Shown: one piece after another, positions 1-9,042 of the stretch | Position numbering within the stretch: the stretch's first letter is position 1 | Layout of the letters: every line of letters begins with the position of its first letter | Source: Poa pratensis | Taxonomy: Eukaryota; Streptophyta; Magnoliopsida; Poales; Poaceae | Length of the DNA: 64,000 bases | Direction: 5' to 3' | NCBI GenBank assembly: GCA_947311845.1 | Contig: CAMZMU010000055.1 | Location: 18,228,877-18,292,876 of the forward strand | Position numbers and translations under genes: made by a program | Notes under the pieces: model-generated | What the model was told of the DNA's origin: nothing | The model's database searches: none | Seen by the model: only the letters and a program-made list of their open reading frames with translations

Positions 1-2
1 TC

Positions 3-137
3 CCTCCCAATCATGTTGTCCACAAGTACGAGGCGCGGCCAACCATCACGTCGAACAAGAACACCGGTGATGCTCCAGCTGAACCTCCGCGCCGAAAGAG
101 CGACCTCGTCTTCGCCGCCCGGCTACGTGGTAGCTAG
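3..137 (+). CDS. possible C-terminal end of a gene entering from the left
   Basis: A frame already open at the window edge runs 44 codons to a TAG at 135-137. Its codons look plant-coding: GC-rich third positions and a Lys/Glu/Arg/Pro-rich C-terminal composition, including the run PAEPPRRKSD. The following 180 bases stay GC-rich, as a 3' UTR might. No domain is recognisable in so short a piece. It could equally be chance in GC-rich DNA. Translating the sequence left of the window would settle it. Confidence 0.28.
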   Translation, partial: PPNHVVHKYEARPTITSNKNTGDAPAEPPRRKSDLVFAARLRGS

Positions 138-660
138 ACGAATGGTGAGGCCGGGGCCGGTTCTGGTGCGAGGCCCCTGTCTGGTTGGCTCCGCCGCCAA
201 CTGCTTCGGCTCTCTGCATCCTTGGTGCCCGCCATGTCCACGCAGGCCGCCGCGCGAGCCCCTGGTCTGCCGGCTTCCACGCTCCGGCCGGCTAGTGAGG
301 CGTCGCCGTTAGCACGTGTGCTACGTGCGTGAGAGCGGGATGATGCATGGTCCCTGGGCTTGATGAGATAAACTGTTCCACGAGGCTAACTGGGAGCAGT
401 GTCCTCCTGTCCATTGCGCCATCGATCCGTATTCAGTATTACTACTGGTCTGTGGTCACACGAGAAAGCCTCGATCCCTCCTCCTCCATCGATATCTCTA
501 GCTTACCCATCAGGCAAGATACCATGGAACATGCCACACCGATACAAATCGATCGATGGGTCTACTGAGCCTGATGCCCTGATCATACATTGAACTTGCA
601 CGGAGCGTGAGATACAAGCATCCCGATTACCTGGACCTGTTATCTGTTGCCTTCTCGACT
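138..660. other. spacer without recognisable gene
   Basis: GC-rich to about 330, then mixed composition. No coding pattern, terminal repeats or element ends are visible. It may include the 3' UTR of the possible left-edge gene. Confidence 0.4.
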
Positions 661-840
661 TTTTTTTTTTTTTTGCGAAACACGGTACAACGCAGATGCT
701 CACCGACACGCACATACACTCACCCCTATAAACGCACGCAAGTACATCCTACCCTATAAGTACTGTACTATACGTGGAGACAACTGTACGGATTGGAGAC
801 ATGCAGACAGCTACACAAGGGACTCTCGCGGTGTATTTTT
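661..840 (-). repeat. poly(T)-headed retroposon tail fragment
   Basis: A run of about 14 T residues (661-674) is followed by GCGAAACACGGTACAACGC and a CA-rich stretch of a kind I recall as dispersed in grass genomes. Read on the minus strand this would be the poly(A)-tailed 3' end of a 5'-truncated retroposon. No target duplication was identified, so this is a resemblance only. Confidence 0.35.
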
Positions 841-844
841 TTAA

Positions 845-2008
845 GATAAAGACAATTAGTGCCCAGCCTTTAAATTACCCTGTGTCGCAAGATTTCCTAT
901 AGAAATTTGTCCAAAAAAGGCATCGTATGCACATTTGGCCAGGTTTCTAGGACTTTCTGGATCTGCCACTTATTTTCATTGTTTATTACTCTGAATAGTG
1001 TTTTTTCATATCAACTTCAATACTTGATATACAATTTTAACAACGAAAAAAGTAGTGGCATTGGTTCATTTTATATATAAATATGCATACTTAATTATGC
1101 ACTAGAAAGCCCTACTAGAATAGTTGTTTGTATTGTACATGGTTATCATAAATACTTATATGTTATATAGATTATGCATTATAGGAAAAGTAGTTTTAGA
1201 ATATACTTTTATCAAAGTAAATTTAATATATTTCAATAATATTCATTACAAAAAATACACCAACTAATATTTATTGATATTTGCAGTTATATGGTTAAAC
1301 TATGCGAAGAACGTAAAATTGTTTGTAATATTATAACATGCTAAAAACATCTAAAAGTATAAATTGTATAATTTTGAGTTGCCTAGGATGGTTATTTATC
1401 CGAACGACCCTGACAAACAGTGATTATTTATGGTACTAGCTAGTTGGCTCAATCTGCACCACTACCAAGCTCACATGACTAGTAAAAACTAGTTGAACAA
1501 GATAGCAGAGGACTATATAATTTATAGACAACACAATGGATACCATGAATGAACTAGTAGCAACTGCATTGACAAATGAGTGGTTGTAAAATTGTGATAT
1601 AGTATTTTTTTTCTAAAACACAAATTTTCTCAACTAAATTTAGGTGTGCACTGATTTGAAAACTTGATTCGATCTCGAGCTTTTTTTCAGCAGCATCTCA
1701 TATCAACAACCGTGGACATATATATTTTTGACGGTAAATAAGTGTTATCAGTGGATCAGTTAGTTTGTTACAGAAACATTACTACCGGCCAAATAATGTG
1801 TTGGGCAAGAGCATATGAGATCGAGAGCCAATGTGAATTTTCGATTCCTTACTATATTTATTGATCCATCATTCTAATATTATACGATCCATTATACAGA
1901 TTAGAAGCATACCCGCTCGTTGAAGTGGGTCATTTTAGGAACTATATTGTGTGAACAAAAGGTATATGAGGTATGATATATTGTGCTGCCTAAAGTAATA
2001 TGCAGAAT
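845..2008. other. AT-rich spacer
   Basis: Strongly AT-rich DNA with no convincing open frame, terminal repeat or known element end. Nothing supportable is seen here. Confidence 0.5.
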
Positions 2009-2014
2009 TTAATT

Positions 2015-2260
2015 AATCCTAGTCGAGATACTATATTTAACTAGGTCCAGGGCAGCAAGGTCTTTAGGTTTGAAGAGGGATCTCCATTGCCATAATAACA
2101 AGCCAATTATGTAGAAGCAGTCAGCAGGTTGTGCAGCAAAAATAGCTTCAATTGAGAATTTGTTGTGAATATTCCAAAGGGCCCAACAATGGGCAGCGAA
2201 AAACAGCCACATTGGTTTATCTAGCTTTAACAGGCAGGGAGTGCACAATCCCCTAGAATT
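2015..2260 (-). pseudogene. LINE-type retrotransposon C-terminal relic
   Basis: The minus-strand translation contains CWALWNIHNKFSIEAIF, followed by a Trp/Leu-rich stretch ending near LFKPKDLAAL. This pattern resembles the tail of the zf-RVT region of plant LINE reverse transcriptases and related retroelement proteins (compare the LINE at 60-63 kb, which reads ISWEIWNEQNARVFRNKY at the equivalent place). Only about 80 residues are left, with no RT motifs nearby. The longer open frame extends to 2434, but its upstream part does not look like this family. Confidence 0.4.
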
Positions 2261-2434
2261 GATCAACATTTTGGAGATTCCATTGCACTCCAAAGCTCTG
2301 GCAAAAACCATCACCGAGCTCACGGTCACCACCCTCGCGCCTCCGCCGAGTTCGCCATCCTCGGCTCTACTATGTAAGGGAAGAGAACCCCGTAATTCTC
2401 CAAAGTTTTTATGAAATTTCTTAAAACCAAGCAA

Positions 2435-3654
2435 GCTCTTACCCCTTACCCTTTATCCTGAGTTGGTGCTAGATTGCATTGGATGGAGAGAGCCAGTGAG
2501 ATTCATCCTGTTGCCCAGTAATATCAAACAGCGCGACTTCACGACGTGTCGAGCGCGATTGGGCAGAGAGGATTCCGGCCGTGACTGGTCGCCGTCACGA
2601 GGTGACAGAGTAGGTTTCCATCCGCTTTCTAAAGCGTGCCCATCGCCGGCGATTGTTTTGTTTCTTTCGCTTTCCATCAACGCCGCATCGCTTCTGTCTT
2701 CTTCTGTGTCGTGCTTGCCTTTCAGACTGGTGATTAATTAACTAGGACGTGGTTCGGTTCTTGTTTATGCTAGCTAATGGTGTTGCATCATCATTAAAAA
2801 TGGAAAACAAAGCTTTGTGGTCAGCACGCTAGATTGCCACCTTGTCATGGTGCCGCAAAGTTATTCAACTCATTTGTCTTTTGCACAGTTGTTACCCGGC
2901 ATGGATGGAGCACTGTCATAGTGAAAACAGAGTAAAAAAATAGAAAGTTGTACCGGTGACAAAGTTTTCCTAAACCACATGTGCGCTAGCTAGAGGCTAG
3001 CTAGAGCGGTGAGTGGTCACCAATCAAATCTTGAAGAAATTAGCAATAATGGAATGAAAAACGATCTGGTGTAGAAAGTTGCTCAATTTTTTCTTCAGTG
3101 TTGTTAGTCACTTACTCTATATGCCGCCCCTAACCCAAGCTTGTCTCTGTCTTAGTTAGCTCCACTGTGAAACAACAGTGCCCTCTAAGATCCTACTAGC
3201 TAGTGCTATAAGTTCTATGCTTAGTGGTGCTAACTGCTAACCGAATCAAACATGTAGGGACATGAAGGGAAGTTATTCTAAGACCCAGGAAAGCAAGGAC
3301 ATTATGAATGGTAGCTCCATTTAACCTGCACTAGCCCGGCGTGCATGGTCCTCCGGATCTTATTAGGCTCAGATCTTTGACCTTTCACGTCGAACAGCAA
3401 ACTTACAGTAAGTCCCGGTTGTTGGCGGCTTGGCGCATGCGGTGGTGGTGTAGGCCTAGCCCCGGAGAGATCGACCCGGGCGGCCGGAATCATTTGGCTC
3501 GCCGGAACATCTCGGGTGCAAGAAAACACACGAAACAAGGACACTCAATTTGGCACGCTGGGAAAAGAGGATAAGCGTTAGGGAAAGAAAGCGGTCGCGA
3601 CAGAGATGGCCGGGGAGATCGATCGACGAGGCTAGATTCTAGATGCGTGGAGAC
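2435..3654. other. spacer without recognisable gene
   Basis: Mixed-composition DNA with short open frames on both strands that lack domain or codon signal. Nothing recognisable is seen. Confidence 0.4.
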
Positions 3655-4710
3655 AAAATCATAGCAAGCCAAAACAAATATAACTCTTCCTTCTCGTTTC
3701 CCTCTCTCGTGAACAGTAGAGAGAGGCGAATCTTGCTTTCTCCACCTCGCTCGCCGGCGAGCCGCGGGTTCCCTCTCCCTCCACCGGCCGCTCCGGCGGC
3801 GGGAGGGTGGGGGAACCCCAGATCTCTGCCGTGCCTTGTAGATAGGGTAGTTAGGGTTCCTGTTTCCGGCGGCGCCGTCGAGGTGGTGGGGGCGGGGTCA
3901 CGGAGGAATAATGGTGCAGACGTCTCTTCCCATCTCGGCGAGGTCCTCTGTGGCGTCGTCGGTGGGCATCTGGTGGTGGGTGTTTGCCGATCTACGGATC
4001 TGGCGGCTTTTGGTGCCCTGGCCGAGGTCGTGGCGGCGGAGGTGACGACCTCGGTTTGGTGTTTTGTCCCTGTCTCCGGCTCCGCGGCGGTGTGGTGGGC
4101 TCCGGCCTCATCGTGGAGTTTCTGGGGGTGGTTCTGGAGCAGGTGCTGCTGGCGTGTGCCTCTGGCTCCCCTGGCCAGCCGTGATGGCGAGGGGTGGAGC
4201 TGCAGTGGCGGTGTGCTTGCTTCTGGTGGTTCTGGCGCTCCGTTTCTTCGTGGCTTCTCCGGCCGGCCGTGGAGGCGAGGGAGGAGTCACTTGGAGGTGA
4301 AGCTCCGGAGCGGAGGGGTTTGGTGCTCGACTCTGGCGCTGGGAAGGGGGGCGCGGTGGTGGTGGTTCTGGCACGGCTTGGCCGTCCCGGCGGCAGGTGG
4401 TGCTGGAGCTGGACGTGGGGGCGGCTTGGCTGTGCATGTTCATCTACAAGATCTCGTCGCTTGCGGCGAGTGGATCATGCGGTCTTCTTCAACGTTGGAG
4501 GTCCTCCCTCTTCCAGACAGCAGGAGGTTTGGTCTCTTCTTCTCCGGCATTCGTTGGCGAAGAGGAGCTCTGGTGGTTCAGCAGTTCTTCGCTGCTGTAG
4601 TGCTTTCAGCTGAGTACTTCCTGTATGAATTTGCGTATGTTCTTTCTATTTGTATCCTCTAATTGTACGCAGGTTTGTACTCTCGTTCAAAAAAAAAATC
4701 ATAGCAAGCC
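3655..4710 (+). mobile_element. poly(A) retroposon R1 with 16-bp target duplication
   Basis: The same 16 bases, AAAATCATAGCAAGCC, flank the insert at 3655-3670 and 4695-4710. The insert (3671-4694) is GC-rich, reads like an RNA copy on +, and ends TCTCGTTC followed by an A tract. Long target duplication plus poly(A) is the signature of LINE-machinery (target-primed) retroposition. A second family member, R2, lies at 8278-8934 and shares the 5' block around CTCCGCCGGCCGCTCCGGCGG (R1 reads CACCGGCCGCTCCGGCGG). A 339-codon open frame overlaps R1, but its Gly/Ala/Trp-rich product has no known domain and R2 does not conserve it. I therefore treat the unit as non-coding, or as a retrocopy of an unknown transcript. 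Confidence 0.75.
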
Positions 4711-4751
4711 GCTGCGAGTGCGAGCGTGTTTTTCCTCTATGGGTCGCCGCT

Positions 4752-5025
4752 ATATCTGGGCATGGGCAGCCCGGCCTGAGGCTCGGCCCGAAGCCCGGCC
4801 CGAAATTCCCGGGCTTGGGCAGCAATTTTAGGCCCGACGGTCGGGCCAAGCCGGGCCTGGGCTTTGGTTTTTTGGCAAATCAGTAGGAAGCCCGGCCCGC
4901 GGCCCGCCGGGCTTTCGGGCTTTTTGACATGGCCGGGCCTGGGCCTGGGTTTCCTGTGACGGGCTTTTCTCGGCCCGGCCCGAAGCCCGGCCCGGTCCGG
5001 CCCGACGCATGGCCAGGTATAGTCG
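4752..5025. repeat. GGGCCCGG-rich low-complexity element, possibly a hAT-type MITE
   Basis: A dense run of GGCCCG/CGGGCC words is bounded by CTGGGCATGGGCAGCCCGG on the left and, inverted, CTGGCCATGCGTCGGGCCGG on the right, an imperfect inverted repeat. I recall similar compositions in hAT-derived miniature elements of grasses. No clean 8-bp target duplication could be seen, so class is uncertain. Confidence 0.35.
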
Positions 5026-5562
5026 CCGCGCGTGCTGATAATTCTCTCACCCTCACATTTCGCCTTCTGGAACGGCCGTGCCGCCGACGCCGCGGGGCAT
5101 CTCGATCGGACGCGCGCGGCGAGATGGTGATCGACCAAAGTGAGCACCGCCGCTCGTTGCGTCGGCCGGTGACCCCATGCATCGACCTGCTGGACGCCGG
5201 CGTCCGGCCAGTCAACACGTGCACGACGGAGATAAAGCGGCCGGGAATTGGCATCGCATGCATGCAGCCGCGACGCGCCGGAATCACGGCGTGTGGCGGG
5301 ACACCGTCTCCATGCCCGGAAATGGAAGGCGGCCGTGTGTGGCCACCTCGCGCCGGCCCGCTGCCGTGCCTATCGGGCCATACTGCGGACGTAGGACTAT
5401 CGTCTTCAGCCATGTGATGATCCGGATAGGATCCACGATGGATTAATTCCTTTCCGGCCGAATGTACGTGTCCTTTTGTTTGACACGGGCAAGGCAGTGT
5501 ATATCAGGAATTCAGGATAAGATGACACACTCACTCACAAGTTGGACCTGAGGCTGATCGGT
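5026..5562. other. GC-rich spacer
   Basis: About 430 bases of GC-rich DNA followed by a drop in GC. Overlapping open frames occur on both strands but none shows a domain. It could be a remnant of a gene or promoter. Nothing firmer can be supported. Confidence 0.3.
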
Positions 5563-5567
5563 TCACC

Positions 5568-5837
5568 TGACAGATATAAATATATTGCATAGCGTTTTCC
5601 ATTAGTTCCGATTTTTAGGATAATTAACTAGTACATCAATTTTATATGGTATCAGATCCACGATGTCTCAAGTTTAAGACCTTGTCCACGCAGTATTAAA
5701 AAACTGTTGTCTGCACCGAAACCACGCTGAGGATTAAAATAGCCTAAACGTGAAGGGGAATGTTGAGATATAAATATATTCTCTTTCCATTAGTTCAGAC
5801 TTTTTTTGAGATAATTGGCTAGTTCGCCAATTTTATA
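5568..5837 (+). mobile_element. TRIM-like miniature LTR retroelement
   Basis: Two ~78-bp similar direct repeats (5568-5646 starting TGACAGATATAAATATATT; 5761-5837 starting TGTTGAGATATAAATATATT) enclose only ~114 bp. Directly after the left repeat is TGGTATCAGATCC (5647-5659), one base from the initiator-tRNA-Met primer site TGGTATCAGAGCC. Directly before the right repeat is a purine tract GAAGGGGAA. Flanks are TCACC on the left and ACACC on the right, a near-match 5-bp target duplication. LTR, primer site, polypurine tract, LTR in under 300 bp is the TRIM layout. It has no coding capacity and must have been mobilised in trans. Confidence 0.65.
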
Positions 5838-5883
5838 ACACCGGCACCCGCTTGGTCCAGATCATTGGCGTGTGTTAGCAGAA

Positions 5884-7823
5884 CTAGCAAAATGCCCGTG
5901 CGTTGCAACGGGAACAAAGTAGTTCTCCTTTTGTTTTCTATAATTGTATTCCAACTTCTCTCCCGAGATAACAAACATCACAAATAACTTTGAACAATAA
6001 TTTGAGAAAAATGATGAATGCAAACTTGGCTCCAAACTTCCGAAACTGAACATAAAGCTCAACTTTTTCTATACAAATTTGGTGCGACAAATTTGTAGAA
6101 AAGGGGACAGATTGGCTCCAAATCTTGCATTACAAGAACATGCATGGTAGAACAACTCTATTCACAATGAGAATACCCAGTAATTATGAAAAAGAACATG
6201 TATGGTACTCCAAACATTGCACATATTTGGTCCCAAAAAAACAAACTTCCGTCAAGGAGTAGCCTGAAGCAGCCGCTAGTCCAACACCTTCAGCTGCTCC
6301 ATCTTGAGTCCCACTGCCAGGTGGAGCGCATCGGCGTCGGTGGCAGGATCCAGACCAGCAGGGAGCATGCCAGGGAGAAATATAAACCTGATGATGCTAC
6401 AAATGCAGGGGATCTTGAACTGTAGTATTGCCTCACTGGAAGCACAAATTTAGCATATCAGCTTTTCCAACTAATACATACGGAGTACTACATTACAACA
6501 AACCAGATGTACCACCTAAACTCAGTGATGTAGATTTTTGTCTCCAGCAAATCACTGTGAGCATACAGCAGCAAGCAGCACTCTCGATGACCAATGAAGC
6601 AATTATGAATCTGTAGAGACGTAGGTGGAAATCCTAGTAACTGAACTCGTGGATGATCAAATTAAGACCACCTAGTAGGCTTCCTTTTACTGTAGCCTAA
6701 TACTCTTACCTGGCAGGCTGGCAAAGTAGCACAGCTAGCTGCACAAGGTATGTCAAGAGAGCCATGGAGTCGTGATTCAGGAGAAGTGCAAATGACGCAT
6801 GTGGGGATGGCAGCACAAAAATGCCAGTCTCTACCTCCAAAGTCGCCAACGCTGCGTGCGCTGGTGATGTCGCTGCACTTGGCATACATCTTCACCAGCG
6901 CGGTGCCGGCCGCATCTGCCCATCCTCAGCTTCCCGAGGTGCTGGCAGGCCGAGAGGACGGAGACGACCGTGAAGCTGTTGGGGACAAGGCCCCTCGAGC
7001 AGCATCCACGGGAAGAAGCGGAGGGCCTGTGAGAACCTGCCATGCGCCCATGCCGGGTGTAGCTCGAGAGGACCCAATTCCAGGACACTACGTTCCTCTC
7101 GGGCATCCGGCAGAACAGCCTCCTCAAGCCGACGAAATCACCCACGACGTTGAACCCGTCGGTGGCGAGGCACCAGTGCAGCATTTCCTCGAACATATCC
7201 AGCGCGCGCTCGTGGGGGCCGTGGTAGGAGCAGCCGCGGATCATGGCATTGTAAAGCGCGGCGTCGGGAGGCGCCCCGTAGTCCCGGTGGAAGGAGAGAA
7301 GAGCTGGTCCGCGTGCGCCATGTCGCCGAGGTCTGTGGCGCGGCGGACGAGGAGGGCCGGCAAGCCCGGGAGGCGGTGGAGGGAGGAGGTGAGTAAGAGG
7401 CCGTGGACCTCGCTGATCTGCCGGCGGGTGCAGCTCTTGACGAGCGTCCGGAGTGGGCTCGATGCAGGGCGCCGCCACCTCGGCTTGCAGGGCGGGATAG
7501 GACGCCGCCTGCGGAGCGCGCGAGTGCTGCCGCCTCGACCGTGGATGCTTGGCGGTGGAGGGAGGCGGGGCGAGAGGACCACGACACCCTACCTCGCCGG
7601 GGAAGGAGGATGGCGCTAGGGCTACGGGTCGGCGCCGCCGGAGAATTCGGGTCCGGCTATTCCGCCCGGGAGCGTGGGGTGAGAGAGAGGATAAGTTACC
7701 TTTGATAATTTGCAATATGGCCCCTGTTTGTGGACTGCGGGTTGATTTCCAATGTTTGAGGGGTTAAAACGAAAAAAGACCACGACGTACCTACGGTCGG
7801 TTATTGATATTATATAGTAGAGA
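5884..7823 (-). mobile_element. Helitron 1 carrying a PPR gene fragment
   Basis: Read on the minus strand the element begins TCTCTACTATATAATATC at 7823 and ends ...GGGCATTTTGCTAG at 5884, with a CCCGT/ACGGG stem about 10 bases before the end. TC start, CTRR end and a 3' hairpin are the Helitron hallmarks. The flanking bases are A before the 5' end and T after CTAG, the expected A^T target. At ~1.94 kb it has no RepHel and is non-autonomous. Its 5' half holds a captured piece of a pentatricopeptide-repeat gene in the same orientation. The rest (5884-6780) is AT-rich and non-coding. Confidence 0.8.
6790..7582 (-). pseudogene. captured pentatricopeptide-repeat (PPR) gene fragment
   Basis: Translation in shifting frames gives, in order, an N-terminal stretch (LVKSCTRRQISEVHGLLLTS), then PPR-type units: PPDAALYNAMIRGCSYHG with ERALDMFEEML, RMPERNVVSWNWVLSSYTR, LVPNSFTVVSVLSACQHLG and KMYAKCSDITSARSV. 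These are the 31-36 residue helix-pair repeats of plant PLS-class organellar RNA-binding proteins. A full gene has 10-20 repeats; only about four remain. At least three frame changes and a join that skips parts of repeats (for example after EEML) break it. It lies entirely inside Helitron 1 and runs with it, so it is transduplicated cargo rather than a resident gene. Confidence 0.72.
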
Positions 7824-8260
7824 TCAATCCATCCTTAGTGTGTACTTAGGGAGATAAATCGATGTTCATGATAAATCCACATGAGAACGTGATTTGTCAC
7901 AGATCCTGTTTTTCAGTGTTCATGGATGTAAACGTCTCTGGGTTTAGAGGGCGAATGAGTTTCATGTTCACATCCGAGTATCCGACTGGTCAACCACCGG
8001 AGCATGCAATCAAAACCCCTGATTTGCCGTAGTGACCAGTAAATTTGCATGCCGTTTGAACATCTCATAGAAAGTACGGTCAACCACCGGAGCATATAAG
8101 CAAACCATTACTAGTTAGTACATGTACAGTTGTACACAAAGATATACTGTACCTGTTATTTCTTGCACTTGTAAATAAACATGTAGCAACACAATTAAGA
8201 TAGCCACCATATGACCATACCCACACACACAAAAAAGACAGCTAGCACCATAGCAGAGTT
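7824..8260. other. spacer with an 18-bp direct repeat
   Basis: No gene is visible. The 18-mer GGTCAACCACCGGAGCAT occurs twice, at 7988-8005 and 8078-8095, 90 bp apart, suggesting a small local duplication or an eroded insertion footprint. Confidence 0.45.
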
Positions 8261-8951
8261 AACATCGTAAACAAGTGACGAGATTAGACGAGCCTGGACG
8301 TCTCACCCTCTCCCGTTACTGTAGCAGAGGGGAACTTTTGAGCTCTTCCGGCCGATCCACTCCGCCGCCACCGATTCGTTGGATTCCTCGCCCTCCGCCG
8401 GCCGCTCCGGCGGCGGGAGGGCGGGGGATCCCCGTCTCGCGGCTGTACATAGTAGGATCTGGTAGGTTTCCTGTCGAGGCGCCGTGGAGGTGGCGGTGCC
8501 GCCGGTGAGGATTTTGGTGCAGGTGTTCGTCCCCTTCGGCGGCGAGGCTCGATGGAGCTTCGCGGCGGTGCGCCTGTTGTCCTGCCACTCGCTGGTCTCC
8601 GGATCTGCGCTGTGCGGGTGCCCCTGGCCGGAGTCCGAGGTGCGGCGGATCCGGTTGTTGAAGATCTTGATGCGGCTGTTGCGGCTTGATGCGACGGCTT
8701 CGACGACGTCCTCTGGTGTGGCCCTTTGGGGCCGGCGTTCGGTGACACCCTCGCGCGCTGGGGGGCTGCTCTCGATCCAAGGCTTGAAGGAGAGCAGGGG
8801 CGGCGACACGCCATCGACGGCGCCGTGGTTGAAGACGAAGCTGTGTAGCAGGAAGGGGTGCGTTGTAATTTCCGTTTCTTCGGGGACCTTTCTGTAATCG
8901 AGCTGTAATAGTTGTCTCACTAGCAAATAAAAAAAACATCGTAAACAAGTG
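8261..8951 (+). mobile_element. poly(A) retroposon R2 with 17-bp target duplication
   Basis: AACATCGTAAACAAGTG occurs at 8261-8277 and again at 8935-8951, bracketing 657 bp that end in an A-rich tract (AAATAAAAAAA). The 5' portion shares a GC-rich block with retroposon R1 (CTCCGGCGGCGGGAGGG and flanking words), followed by diverged GC-rich sequence. The 3' end reads like a transcript tail (GTAATCGAGCTGTAATAG). Overlapping open frames on both strands show no domain and are not shared with R1. Perfect target duplications mean a recent insertion by the LINE pathway. Confidence 0.75.
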
Positions 8952-9042
8952 TGTTCTGCATAGCAGAGAGCTAACAGCAGTAGACTTTCAAAGAAATGGT
9001 CTTCGACACCTGGTTAGCTGCTTGTAGCTACCAAGAATATAA

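Noticed and set aside
3643..4662. A 339-codon GC-rich open frame on +
   Set aside because: It overlaps retroposon R1 and its left target duplication, has no domain, and is Gly/Trp/Ala/Val-biased as expected from GC-rich non-coding DNA. R2 does not conserve it.
8284..8948. Several 170-210-residue frames on -
   Set aside because: All lie across retroposon R2 in overlapping frames, with Arg/Pro/Thr-rich low-complexity products and no domain.
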